Shown here: one piece after another, positions 1 through 11,600 of the stretch
Numbering within the stretch: position 1 is the stretch's first letter
Layout: every line of letters starts with the position of its first letter
DNA from: Biscogniauxia marginata
Lineage: Eukaryota > Ascomycota > Sordariomycetes > Xylariales > Xylariaceae
DNA: 64,000 nt
Assembly: GCA_022695795.1 (NCBI GenBank)
Contig: MU404090.1
Coordinates: 1-64,000, forward strand
Reading direction: 5' to 3'
Position numbers and translations under genes: made by a program
The notes under the pieces: generated by a model
What the model was told of the DNA's origin: nothing
Databases searched by the model: none
What the model saw: the letters and a program-made list of their open reading frames with translations, nothing else

Positions 1-3000
1 GGGTGGTCGTTTGTTTTTTTAACCAAATTTTTACGGGGCAATCCTTTGATTTTATTGTTCGCTTGCCGTGTTTTTTTTTAAATAAAAATTACCACCAAAA
101 ATACCCCCCCCCCCCCCCCCCCCCAATAGTTCCTAACAGAGGTTCTTAGGCATTTTAGATTATCTCTGTCCGCGCCCTTTTCTTCTTTCTTTCTTTTTCT
201 TTTCTTTTTGATGTGAAGAAAGGCATGGGAAGACTCTGCTTCACAAGGGCTACTTCTTGGTTGTCCAGTCCATCAAAACTTACGCAAAGACAGTATTTTG
301 ATCTTAGCTCGCTCTCCAGCCGTGTGTAACAGCCCATAAGCCTCCCGGCTTTTCACGTCATCTGACACGCTTCTTTATTGGGTGGGAGATATTGTATCCG
401 AGATCTAAGGCTCGAGTATAACGTATACTCAATGCTTTCAACGTGATACGAACGCTAGAGTAATTATAAAGAGCAGAGGTGGTAGTCGAACACAATAATT
501 AAGGGGCAAGTAGATATAGCTACCTAGTGGATACAATATCTGCGCCTTTGAGAACAGGGGCTATCAGAAGCTGATCACTCGCTCAAAAGTCTAATAGTTA
601 CTTTGCTATGAAGAGGAACTAACTCTTATCTTTGGTGAAAATTACTACTATATAGTCATCTGGCTTGTCTTTCACGAGCCTAAGTAGGGAACAAGATAAG
701 GGTTTATCCCATAGGACTTGGTTTATGTGCCGTCACCACATGATTGTCTGTTATTTCGTTCAGATGAATATTCGGGGACACACTTTCTTAGTATGAGTCA
801 CGACGACGGCCTTAACTACAGTGGTAGTACCTGTTATCTTATAATGTGAGCTCAGTATGAGTGTCTATAATATCCAACTTTCTGCTATGGTATCCCCCCT
901 CCACACACTGGTAGATGTCCACTCGAGGTGATATCTTTGGCCTGTACTGTCCTTTCATGAGAGGTAGATGATCTTCGGAGCAGCCCTGTAAGAGAGAACA
1001 TGATTTATTCCTAGGCGAGGATTTGAATCCCAAGATATATGAGAACAGCCTCAAGAAAAGCGCTCGGGGATTTGTTCTACCCCTATTCGTATAGCTGGCT
1101 GGCAAAGAGGTAGGATAAATCTAGCTCAATGGCTTAATATCTACCTCAATTACCATCTAGCTCCTGGTGTGGAAAGGCATAGTCACGGCAGGGGAACAGA
1201 TCACCCATGTCAACTTACCTAACTGGAATCGCTCATGTCAGCTATGATCTGCCCTACTCGTGATAAGTTCCGAGGTTGGACGGTATTTTCTTTATACGCT
1301 GAGAGAAATCTATACAACTTCCCTGCGCTTGTACCCTGGTAGTTCGTCGTTTCTTTGTGTCGCCTAGAAACCTAGAGCAGCTGTTGCCACGAGCTTGTCA
1401 GAAGAAAGTCAGTAATGTTGCTCAGGTCTTACAACCGAGCCCTATGACGCATCGTGAGAATGCTTGGGAGCCCTGTTCATCATCTCACTCTACATAAAGG
1501 TGTATGAAATTTTTTCTTGATCCCGCTTGGTATATCTGAAATTTCTCGTGAGCTTTGAAGAAGAGGGGGAGAAGGATAAGGAGAAGAATAGATGCCCTCT
1601 TAGTACATCCTACTTCGTGGGCAGCACCTACGGAGGGCTTTTTTCTTGTTCTTTCCTGGGGGGGGGGTGGGGGAGTAGGGATGTAAAAAATAAATCTCTT
1701 TTTTCATAGGGAGGGTGTGGAGGTTTGTCCGCAATTGACTGTCAATAGTTGGAGTATCACTGAGTTTAGGTTCAATTCCTATTAGCGTTACTGGTGTCTC
1801 GCTGGTGCTCCTTTCTTCAATACAACCTATCAGAATACTCATAATGTCAATTTCAGTTCTAACTCATACCTGCGCACCGGGGACTTGACTGCAAATAGCT
1901 GACAGAGATTCAGAGTGTACACGTCCAGGAGCGGCCCGCGCCATGGGTACGAGTTATCCATCTAGAAGCCGTCTCAGTTAACCTCTGGGTATTGAGATTC
2001 TATTACGAGGATTTTCGAATTTTCAACTTGCGAATGCTTCCATTGAGTAAGTCTATATATGGTCATGCTTCCAAATTGGGCGCCGGAACGTGCCACAAAG
2101 TGTCATAACTACGTAGTGAATTCGGTTTGTCGTGTTTGTATCCATTTAGAGAGAGGCAATTGAGGTTGATGATATCTTATAGTAGGTTCCTCTAATTTTT
2201 GGGGGACAAAGTTCGCCTTTATTAATAGTCCATATCAGCAGGAGAGTTCCAAATGGCTCCTTAACCGAGTTTATGGTATATGTCATACGTTTCTCTGTTT
2301 CCTGTGAGAACTTGCGGAGGTTATTCCGAGTGACCAGTCTGCAACCTCTCCTCGGTAACATCATATGCAAGGGCACCACGCACGCGATGAGGAGTGATTC
2401 ACTTACTACAAGCCACTCAGATGATCCTGACAGGACAGCCAACCTAGTAGATATTAGCTGTTGAGACTGAAATGAACCTTTAAAGCGATAATGGCCATTT
2501 AGCTACGACCCGACTTGCGTTGTTGTCCCCTTTGCGATAGTACTCTCAAGGCATAGCCAAGCTGGCTGATAAATGACCGTCGAAGCACAACAGACTCACA
2601 GAGTAATGCTTGCGAGCCGGCCAAGGTGATCGTCCGCAAGGAACTAGAGGGGTATGGGGTTGTTCTGATTAACATATGATAAATGACGTTAAATGGATCG
2701 AATTCCCATTCAAGCTTGAGTCGGAGCTGCAACCTTGACCGTGACCGTATAATAAGACATATGTAACATAAGTAATCCTTCTCTCATTTCTCAGACCCAA
2801 GGCGCTACCCCTGAAGTCGACGCGGGCTAACTAACATGTTTAATAGCCGGAGGATTCAGATTATTGCGGTCGTTGCAATCTCGCTCTCGCATTGTTATTC
2901 CCCCTTTCGGCGACTCCTGGGAAAATCCGGCTCCTTCCTGTAGAAAACGCGTAGGGTAGGACAAGGATGCTCGATCTCTAGGGGGCCTCGCACGCGTCTA

Positions 3001-4388
3001 GCATGACGTGAGATCGCTCGGCAAACAGAGCTCGGTGAAGGATTGAATGCGGCGGCCCGTCTCTGGCATGGGGGGATGGAAAAGAACATCCATCGGAAAA
3101 AGGCGAGTAGCCCTTGCTGAAGATTATCTCACTACACACATAAGGATATCACGTATGTGCGGCAGGAGATCATCACACGGCAGTAGTGAGCTACAATGCT
3201 ACTACATGATGCAAGGGGTTCTCCAGATCACCAAGATCCCGCCCCGGACCATTAAAAAACTAGGTGAGGGAAATTCGGTGAGCGCTGGTCTGGTTCGCAC
3301 GAAGGAAGGCCTTTGCCAGCCCACTATTGCACCAATGAACCAGTAAGATGGCTCACGTATTGTCGAATAGAGTAGGAGGTAGCCGGTTCGACCGGTTACC
3401 TTGCGTCAGTAATAGGTAACAGCCTTATATGTGGATCTTTTTTCTTTCTTTTTTTGTTGTTACGACACATGTCCTTCCGTAAAGGGAACAAAGCGTTAAT
3501 GAGATCTACCTGGTGAACAAGGAAAAGGACGCACGATGACCCGTAGCTTGACTAATAAGAAGATCGGCGCCCCTCTCCGCCTTGGGCATCTTCGGCGAGA
3601 GGATCAAAGTGTCGGCTAGCGGCTCTTGAATATCATGTTACGCGTGGGGGGTTCATGGGTGCTATACGTTTCCATCGGAGATAGGTGACGGTCAAAAGGT
3701 CCTTAGATGAATGAGAACTCACATGCTTTTATGTAAATAAATGTTGGTTCCATTGTGGCTGAGCCTCCCTTGAAAGGGCTGTGTGTATTTGTAAGTCCAA
3801 GGATGCGGCATACTGATAAGAACACCTCTCTTTGCTCGGTGAAGCCGAAGCAACACAACAAGTCCAAAGAAGAAGCTCGGTGAAGATTGAACGACTCGTT
3901 GAACATGAGTCTTTGGCGAATGTTTTCATCATATCTCAACAAGAGCATGCTGCAGTTGCAGTAATTACACGGTAGTGAAGTAGAAGATAAGGGAATAATC
4001 CTCAGACAAGTCAACAATGTACAGACGCAACCTCAATTAGGTAGCGCTAGACAAGCAGACACACACCCCAAGAGTTAAGACGGCAAAAATATGCCGAGTC
4101 ATTCTGAAGATACGTCAATATATCTCTTAATAGAAAGACACATGAAAATCTAAGCTGTATACCCTGGGAGGAAATGGCTATAGGGCTATATTCGTTTCCC
4201 ATCACGACCGTGTCCGGACTTCCACAGACACTAGTAACAACACAACAATAGTTGACTTCTCGTTTTGAGTCCTTGGTATTGATATACCCTCTCTCTCCCC
4301 CTACCGAAGCCTAGAGCCGAGTCATTTCCTTTTGTTTTTAAAAAAACCTTTTTCCTTCATTCTCCCCTTTTTAATAGGCATTGTTACC
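1..4388. other. Gene-poor intergenic DNA
   Basis: No coding region can be supported here. Open frames are short (about 100 codons at most), have no recognisable motifs, and lie on both strands without a coherent splice pattern. The stretch begins with T-rich and A-rich runs, has a 21-base C homopolymer at 104-124 and a G-rich run near 1660-1676. I saw no transposase or reverse-transcriptase motif and no terminal repeat. It could be old transposon sequence mutated beyond recognition or ordinary intergenic DNA; sequence inspection alone does not decide. Confidence 0.6.
104..124. repeat. C homopolymer, 21 bases
   Basis: An uninterrupted run of 21 C bases. Homopolymers this long are prone to sequencing and assembly length error, so its exact length should be treated as approximate. 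Confidence 0.95.
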
Positions 4389-5366
4389 CTACCGCCGCTG
4401 ATCCAGGGGCACGTTATCGCCGTAAAAACCTCCTTGGCCATCATCGTTGCTATTAGATGCCATGCAAGCTAGGCAGACCCCTCCCCCGTAAACGCGTGTG
4501 TGGCGCTTCCAGCCTGCTCCCGAGTCATTCATTACCGATATAATCTCGCCCTTAACATTGATCTCTCTGGGCTCGAGTGACTCATGCGGCGCAGGAGGCA
4601 AAATCGGGCTAGACGACGGGAAAGAGCTTGGCGAAAAACATGAGATGCCGTTTTCATCTTCTGCGGCTGACCCTGGCTGTGATGGTCCAAGTGGCAGCGC
4701 CTTTGTGTACGACCTTCGTCGAGGAGTAGAAGATAGGCCACGTGTGTTCGATAGTGCTGTAGAAGTCGACCCTGACAAGGAAACTAAAGAATAATCTGGG
4801 TTTTGGTGATGAATGGAGTTGTTTTCGAAATCACCTGTAGCCGATACTGCGATGCTCAACCGACGGGTCTGAAAACCGAAGGGCACTGTTGAGGGAGTAG
4901 GTGGTGTCAAGGGCGGCAGAGGGCGAGATTTGTCGTGTCCCGGTATCCGTAAGTCAATACTCGGAGAGGATGAGGCACCCCCTAGTGACCCTTCTCTGCT
5001 GTCGTACTCTTGATTCTCTTTACCATTCTCGCCGATCTGCTCTCGACCCATGTCTATGTCTGCCCTGGGGGGAGATTCTCTGAACGTTTGGTTGCTTGAC
5101 ATGTTATTACAGCTAGGGTTGACTCCACATGACTTCTCCGAAAGCCAAAGCCTTTGCTGACCGACCACAGCACCGTCCACTTGGGTGGGAGGGGTGTCGG
5201 AGGGTAACTTATATCTCCTCCTAGGCAGCTGGAGTAGTGCACTAAGAAGTAAGAGCCCTAGAATGATAACGGTAATACTGACCAAGAGCCGCACCTGGTG
5301 CTCTGAGACCGGCCTCAAGGTGACGTTACCAGAGGACAGCTGCAGTGGGAGATTGACAGCGGGCAT
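4389..5366 (-). CDS. Hypothetical single-pass membrane protein
   Basis: A 325-residue single-exon frame starting at ATG 5366. About 25 polar residues are followed by one strong hydrophobic helix (roughly residues 27-46, LLVSITVIILGLLLLSALL) and a basic LPRRRYK stop-transfer patch. The rest is a long serine/proline-rich, probably disordered tail, so it looks like a single-pass membrane protein with a cytosolic tail. The C-terminus (GWKRHTRVYGGGVCLAC, then GGFYGDNVP) is the only compact, cysteine-bearing part. It resembles a C-terminal motif I associate with uncharacterised proteins of filamentous ascomycetes; that is recall, not a search. The frame stays open upstream only to an in-frame TAG at 5385-5387, so an upstream exon joined at an AG just before the ATG is possible. 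It is the only supported gene in the first 14.9 kb. No function is assigned. Confidence 0.65.
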   Translation of the reverse strand: MPAVNLPLQLSSGNVTLRPVSEHQVRLLVSITVIILGLLLLSALLQLPRRRYKLPSDTPPTQVDGAVVGQQRLWLSEKSCGVNPSCNNMSSNQTFRESPPRADIDMGREQIGENGKENQEYDSREGSLGGASSSPSIDLRIPGHDKSRPLPPLTPPTPSTVPFGFQTRRLSIAVSATGDFENNSIHHQNPDYSLVSLSGSTSTALSNTRGLSSTPRRRSYTKALPLGPSQPGSAAEDENGISCFSPSSFPSSSPILPPAPHESLEPREINVKGEIISVMNDSGAGWKRHTRVYGGGVCLACMASNSNDDGQGGFYGDNVPLDQRR

Positions 5367-7962
5367 GATTGCTGTTTCAGGAAACTAATGGATAGCTGCC
5401 GTCCGGTTCGTCTGGGGTAGGGAGGAGCTTGTGCTGCTCGTGAATGGGGGCCGGACTGTCGATCGGGACGACTGTGGAACTGAGCTTAGGATGGCCGTCG
5501 AGAATCGCGGGATTAATGGCAGGCTTAGAAAAGATGCGAGACGTGCGCCAGCAAGTAACCGCTGGGCTTGCAGAGCGTAAGTGAATACGGCATGTAGAGG
5601 TTCGGCGGGAGAAGCAACGCGATGACTCCGTCGGCCTGACGTTCGACTAACAAGGCCCCAACTGTTCGACTTACACGGCCGGTAGGGAGGACAGGGGAAG
5701 GACAACGGGTTGTGCTTAGATGGAGACCGGGCAAAGCTAGCGATCGGAATATAGACGTGGTAGAGTCCAACTTTGAACCCTACCACTAGTCATGAAACGT
5801 ATATATGAAGAACCGCAAGTCTACCGCTGAGCTAGCAAGCTAGCTGCTTACTCGCTGGAATAGGTGAAGGAATTAGGAATACATCAACATACTGGGAAGC
5901 TCGAAAGGAAAAACCAAAAGGTGGGTGAGACGGGAACATATATACATGTATGTATAGGTAGGTATATATATGAGAAATGCCCAGCAACGAACATGGCTTA
6001 AACGGGGCCCCATCGTCAAATCTTACCAGACTAGAGCGAGCAATGTGGAATATGAGAAAGTAGATGGAGGAGCATAGGGCATAGGAACTATCAGCAGAGG
6101 GTGTGGATGTAAGTGGAGAGGAGTGGATGAGAAAAGGGAGCTACTTTTCCTCTTTCAGAGTCCGCCATCTTCATCAGTCAGCCTCAAACCGAAGACTATA
6201 GGCGGTAGACTGGTACTCGGCGGCTTGACACAGAGGATCAATGATCATTGGGGAACGCCATTGGATAGACGTGAAAGGCGCGGAATGCGTTCTGGGACTT
6301 AATTGAAGGCCAACATATGGTATAATGATGTGGGCCGTGATGTGAGGGAGACATTGGAATGAAGCCCTGGGATCCTAAGGTAAGAGGAGAGGCTAACACT
6401 GGCGGCCAATATCATCTACTAGATAATAAAGAAGAGTAGTATGGTAAATGGTAAATGAGAAGGGGTACGGCACCTTCGGTAGGTAGGTAAGCAGGGTAGA
6501 AAGCCTCTAAGCTAGAAAATCCGTAGAATCGGATAACTATTTTTCCCCCCCTTCGATAACAGCCCCCCATGTCGACTCTCAGCCTAATGAGACTCTACTT
6601 GTCCAAGATCAGAGTCCGGGATGCATCAATATGTGGAGTACGTGTGTGGAGCTTTCATAGGGGTTCGTCTTCCAGGGACGCCCCATGCACAATACTCGGT
6701 GCTTCTATCATTGTCACACATGCAGTGGATATCATTTTTTGTTTGGGTTGGTACCGTGGGCTCTCGTGGATCGTGGCACTGACGATAGGTAGGTAGTGTA
6801 AGCGTCGACGTAAGACTAAAAGAGCAGCTTCAAGTTGGTGGCGTTAGGAGAGCTCGGCGGTACTGGCTGGATAGATCGTTTGTTCGTTTCGACACAGCTG
6901 AGGAGCGCTTCATTAGTTTGACTCGAGAGCAGTAAGATCGTCGCATGTCTTGCAAATACATGCACGACATGTGAGTGTGGGTGCTGGCGTTGGCGTTGGT
7001 GTTGGCGTTTACCACCTACCTATACCTGTCTTCTAACTCTCGAGCAACAGCAACAATGGGGACCATAATAGGCCTCACACGATGCAAGGCCGTTGTAGTG
7101 CCTTAGTAGGCGATCGTCATTGCGAAGGCTTGGCACTTAGCCGAAACCCATCGCAGCTTTTATATGCGAATTACCTTCCTAGATCCTGACCTATCGTATT
7201 CCAACCCACTCTACGTACAATCCCAAACTGCCGTGCTTGGACAGGAAAGTAAAAAAGAATATGATGGGGAGAGGAGGAGAGTAGGTATTCGGCCGAGGGC
7301 CAGCTTGGGCGGTTAGTCTAAGCCACCCGGAGGCCGTGGATATGGGTTAGTTAGTAACCTACCTAGTGTCCAATTTAATGAATGGGGTTCAGCTGAGCTT
7401 ACATGACCATGAGGTGAGCCCTACGCAACACCCCTGGACCCCGGCAGGCCTGGTCCTTCACACCAAAGCGGGACCAAACGCTAGCTATGGTGTAGTCTAG
7501 TGTTATGGCAAGGGCAAAAGCAATGGACGGCCCCCTGTGGCGAGTGTGATTACGTATCACGAGGCGGCGACTTGTAAGGGACTTATATTGCCCTGTGACG
7601 GCCTCGTCCTGTTTACATAGATATTGGGTCTTGGTATGGGCCACCACCGCGTATAGAAAGAGAGCCGAGTAGGACACGGACTGAAGAACCGCTTCCGATG
7701 TCCTAGGGTTAGGTCTCCGGTAGGTTCGACCTATCGTGCCCAGTCGGCTATTTGTCATCGATGCGATCGTGCAGAAACCTCTTCTCACCACACCTTCGTG
7801 CATTTAATGATGTAAGTATATTCTGATTCGCGTTGCGAATGCAGCTCATAGCTGCGTTGGTACTCGCCAGACTGCCGTTCCGCTCGTGCAACTCCTTATA
7901 TATAAGTGACGGTACCACGCAAAGATGATGATCTTGATTTATCCACGTTCCGTCGGTATTGA

Positions 7963-8047
7963 AGACGTACAGAGAGCAAAGAGGAGGCTTGGCGGCATAG
8001 AGCTGGCATTCTGTGACGGGCTAGGACCTTGCTCTCTCTGTACGTCT
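7963..8047. repeat. Inverted repeat, 17-19 bp arms
   Basis: The left arm 7963-7979 (AGACGTACAGAGAGCAA) is the reverse complement of the right arm 8029-8047 except for one extra CT dinucleotide in the right arm. The loop is 49 bases. A transcript in either direction could fold into a hairpin. No flanking duplication was noticed. Confidence 0.7.
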
Positions 8048-8498
8048 GCATGTAAACGCGCATGATACATGCATATATTATACATACATACATACATACG
8101 TATGTAAGCAAGCTGATTTTAGCATAGAGTATATCTTTCTACAGATTACATGTTGCATATCGTTCAGCTCAGTATATCCCAGCTAAGCGCCGCCAATTCG
8201 TCAAGGCGCGTTTGCGCTTCTGGCAATATACGCGGAGGCATCCTGCCTACTACACTTACCTACTCTATGAACTAGGTCGATGGGGTTACCCGCTAGGTAC
8301 TATCTTGTTCTAAATCTCCCACTATCTGTTCTTCTATTAGCGGAGAGGTTGGAAAAGCCTTTCTCGGTTCGTGAACGAACTATGCATCAATAATAGAAAG
8401 TTCCTAACCTACATTGTATAGCCTAGCGAAAACCCAAAGCTTCCACCGGAATTTGGTAGCGAATCATGGCGAGGCACAGCCTTACTACCACCGACCTC

Positions 8499-8620
8499 GC
8501 GTCGATCACGGCTTATAACCTTATCAGGGCTTCAGGGGTCCTGACCCAGTCTAACCCTTGCCTCTTGAGATCGGGCTTGCCCTCGCGGCTTGCGACACGT
8601 TATCAGCCACGATCGACGTC
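8499..8620. repeat. Imperfect inverted repeat, about 21 bp arms
   Basis: GCGTCGATCACGGCTTATAA (from 8499) and GTTATCAGCCACGATCGACG (from 8599) are near reverse complements with about three mismatches. The roughly 80-base interior holds a smaller inverted repeat (GGGTC-CT-GACCC). It may be a degenerate hairpin or the relic of a small inverted-repeat element. Confidence 0.5.
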
Positions 8621-11600
8621 AAGGTAATTACTTAAGAATCCTGAATATACATACGACTTCCGAGGAGGTTTCCAAGTTTTCGTGTTTATAGTACATGTTA
8701 GCGTACGGCGTATGTACGTATAATCAAGTCGAGTCGTGGCAAAGTCCTCCACACCGCCTCTTCTACGCGCGTGTTATATATTCGTAAGTTTCTTTTGTTT
8801 ATTTACAAAACTAAAAATAAAATAAAAATAAAAAAGTTTCTTCGAGGGGAGCTGGTTGGCAAGAAACAGCCGGAGAAAAAGAAAAAGCCAAGTTTTCGCC
8901 GGCTCCTCTCGTCCAGTCGAGTGACACTTTGATGTATGTGGGTTGACGCACATACTACTGCCACGCACCGTCAATCCCGGCCCCCTGGCGAAGGCCTTAC
9001 CAAATAGTTCCCAATCTGCTAGCCCTGTCCTGTTGGCTCGGCTTGCACTCCCATGCATCCAATCACGAGATTTAATCATTTAGTTGGGGTCGGTTTCGTT
9101 GGTTGTGACCATAAAGTTGCATTCCTAGTCAGATATCCACAGCCAGGTCTGTATCATTATTGGCGTATCAATAGTTAATGCCTGCCTATCCTTTCTGCCT
9201 TTCTGCTCTCCGTAGTATTCTCCTCGCGTCATCTACCACATGGCCAGCCTCTCTGGATCTCTTGGTTAAATACTCATACCTAGGTACCTAGTGCAATATG
9301 CATGCCGGGGAGTTTAAGGGGCGATCCTGCTGCATACTTTCCTCGTGTATGTAAGCCCTATGGTGAATAGATCGAATCGCCTTTAGTAACCATAGCCAAT
9401 AACAAGCGAGAGGCGTGGATCGTGACAATGGCCGTACAACCTCGGTATGAAGACGGCTCTTTCTCGTTGTAATTTCTTCTCTTACACATCATGAAGATAC
9501 CTAGTCTGCCGCGGGCCAGCCTTTGAATTACCCTATGCCCTGCAGGAGCTTGATATATGTTGACTAGGTAATGAAGGTAACATCACACGCACTTATTGCA
9601 AGCCGGCGCCCGTCATTGGTCATTGGCGACGGTATCGACACAGGCGGAACCGAATTGTCCCGAGGATCTCTATCCTTACATTCTCGCAGAAGAATACCTA
9701 GGGTTTCTGATATTGATTACATTCTCTTACACACCAAAAAGTAGCTAGAGCCTCACCGCTAGAGCCGCCCCCTCAGCCTCAAATACATTTTTTCAACGCC
9801 ATCCGAACCTCCAAGTTCAATAATCCATATGGTAGAGGCTGCCGGCCTGAAGTCCCGGTTCCCTACGTACCATGGTCACCGAATATACAGGTGTTAAATG
9901 GATTTCGGACTCAGACACTGCCAACTTGGCTAGTATGCGCGTCGATGGGTGCGTGGATCCCAGTGCCTGTTATGTAAGTCGTTATCGCTGGCTGCGTTGT
10001 CTGTTATGTAGTCTCCAAGATGCAGATTCCCGATGTTAGTGGCGACAAGGTTTCCATGCCTAGAGAGCTGAGAGCTAATCTAGATCTGGCTACTTAACAC
10101 TCGTCCGCATAAGTTCTCTAGTAAAGGCAACTCATCATATAGTAGCTAGATGATAGCATGGTAGCATAGTAGTAAATATTACGGCAGGATTGTGAGCCGA
10201 TGTTCCCGTTTGACAAAACAAGGAGCCTTCGGGTCAGATGACACGGTAAAATAATATCATATGTCAAGGAATCACCTCGTACGGATGCTCGCTCATCGAG
10301 AGACATACATCACGGGTCTTAGAATGGCGTACTTCTGTTCACAGGATTCTATACAAACCCCAAATCCTTCCCAGGAGGCCCGCATATTCGGAGCAATTAC
10401 GAACCTACCCTCCTCACATCTACCCCTACTTTGGAAGTCTGTTTGTAAGCACCCGTTGTCCCCGGGCCCGCGAGACGTATCTACAAACACAGACAAGCAA
10501 TAGAGGTCAAAATTTTTTTGCTGTTCGGCTCACTGCATCTTAGACCTCCCTTCCATCGATCCAACTTGCATCCGCGGCTGTAAGATCCAACGTTCAACTA
10601 ATCTACCACCTAATAGCTCAATCATTACATGGGGCCGGAATGGCTGCTGACTGTTTGTCGTACACATCAACCCCCCTTCTGGCCTTGCTATCTCGAATAA
10701 CTCACGATCACCACCCTCGTCAAATCCCGGCTATCCGAGCGCCCAATGATTGCGCGAGCTCCAATCCGTGGTCAGTTTGCGTGCGTCTTTCAGCCCTATG
10801 AGATTTCAGTCCCCGGCTGGCAGGGCTGCATGCAGATCGCGCTTCCAATATCCTAGTTAACCCAATCCCTTGGCCCACACCCACCGGGGCTTGCTCGATC
10901 TTGTCAGACTCCTTCAGGTCGTCCGTCCCCTCATATGCCCTACCTAGGTCATCACCATCATATCTACCCAAGCTACAGCCCCTTTGGAAGCTCCTAGTCC
11001 AATCACTCGTCCGTGTCAGATGGGGGCATAAGAAGGAAATATCGTATCTTTTTTCACCGGCATGAGTTGGATCTTGTTCCGCCGCTCAGAGCGGACAATC
11101 GGTTATCGTCGTCACGCGACGTCGCCTTATGGCCGGCCAGCTCTGCTTTTCCCAGCAGGCGCTTTAGTGCGGCGTCCTCTGTTCCCAGTTTTTCACAAGA
11201 GCGATTTACGATCATGACGAATGATATACGTCTCATCTGCCCATACATCCATGGCCCGGCACGTCGAACAGGCCCGCCGCACATCTTGGCCCCCCCCCGG
11301 CCCCCGTTCCAAAGTCCCCGCATAGACAGGGCTACGTTCGACGACATATGGCTTTCCCATCTTACACGGACACGACGTGGGGTCTATCAGACTTATGCGA
11401 CAGGAAACACTCCCCATTGCCGAGCTACTTTTCGACCCTAGGTTACCAAGTTTCTCCAACGCGCTCTTACTGGTCCATTTACGACCACCACGACCACCAG
11501 TTCGTGTCAATACAACGCATCGCCGTTCATCACTTGGCTTATCATGGCCTTTCGTGATGTTGAAATTAGCCGTTCACGAGGGGAGACAAAAAGTGGACTA

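Noticed and set aside
1767..1777. GGTTCAATTCC, a B-box-like tRNA promoter sequence
   Set aside because: No A-box at the right distance upstream and no cloverleaf can be drawn. B-box-like words near 35417 and 44047 on the minus strand were rejected for the same reason.
5385..5786. 133-codon minus-strand open frame upstream of the membrane-protein gene
   Set aside because: It begins with GTG rather than ATG, is low-complexity Ser/Arg/Pro and ends at the TAG before the real start. Kept only as a finding about a possible upstream exon.
11013..11441. 142-codon plus-strand frame and overlapping frames on both strands at 11.0-11.7 kb
   Set aside because: Arg/Pro/Ser-biased translation without hydrophobic core or motifs; several overlapping frames of equal quality indicate chance openness in moderately GC-rich DNA.
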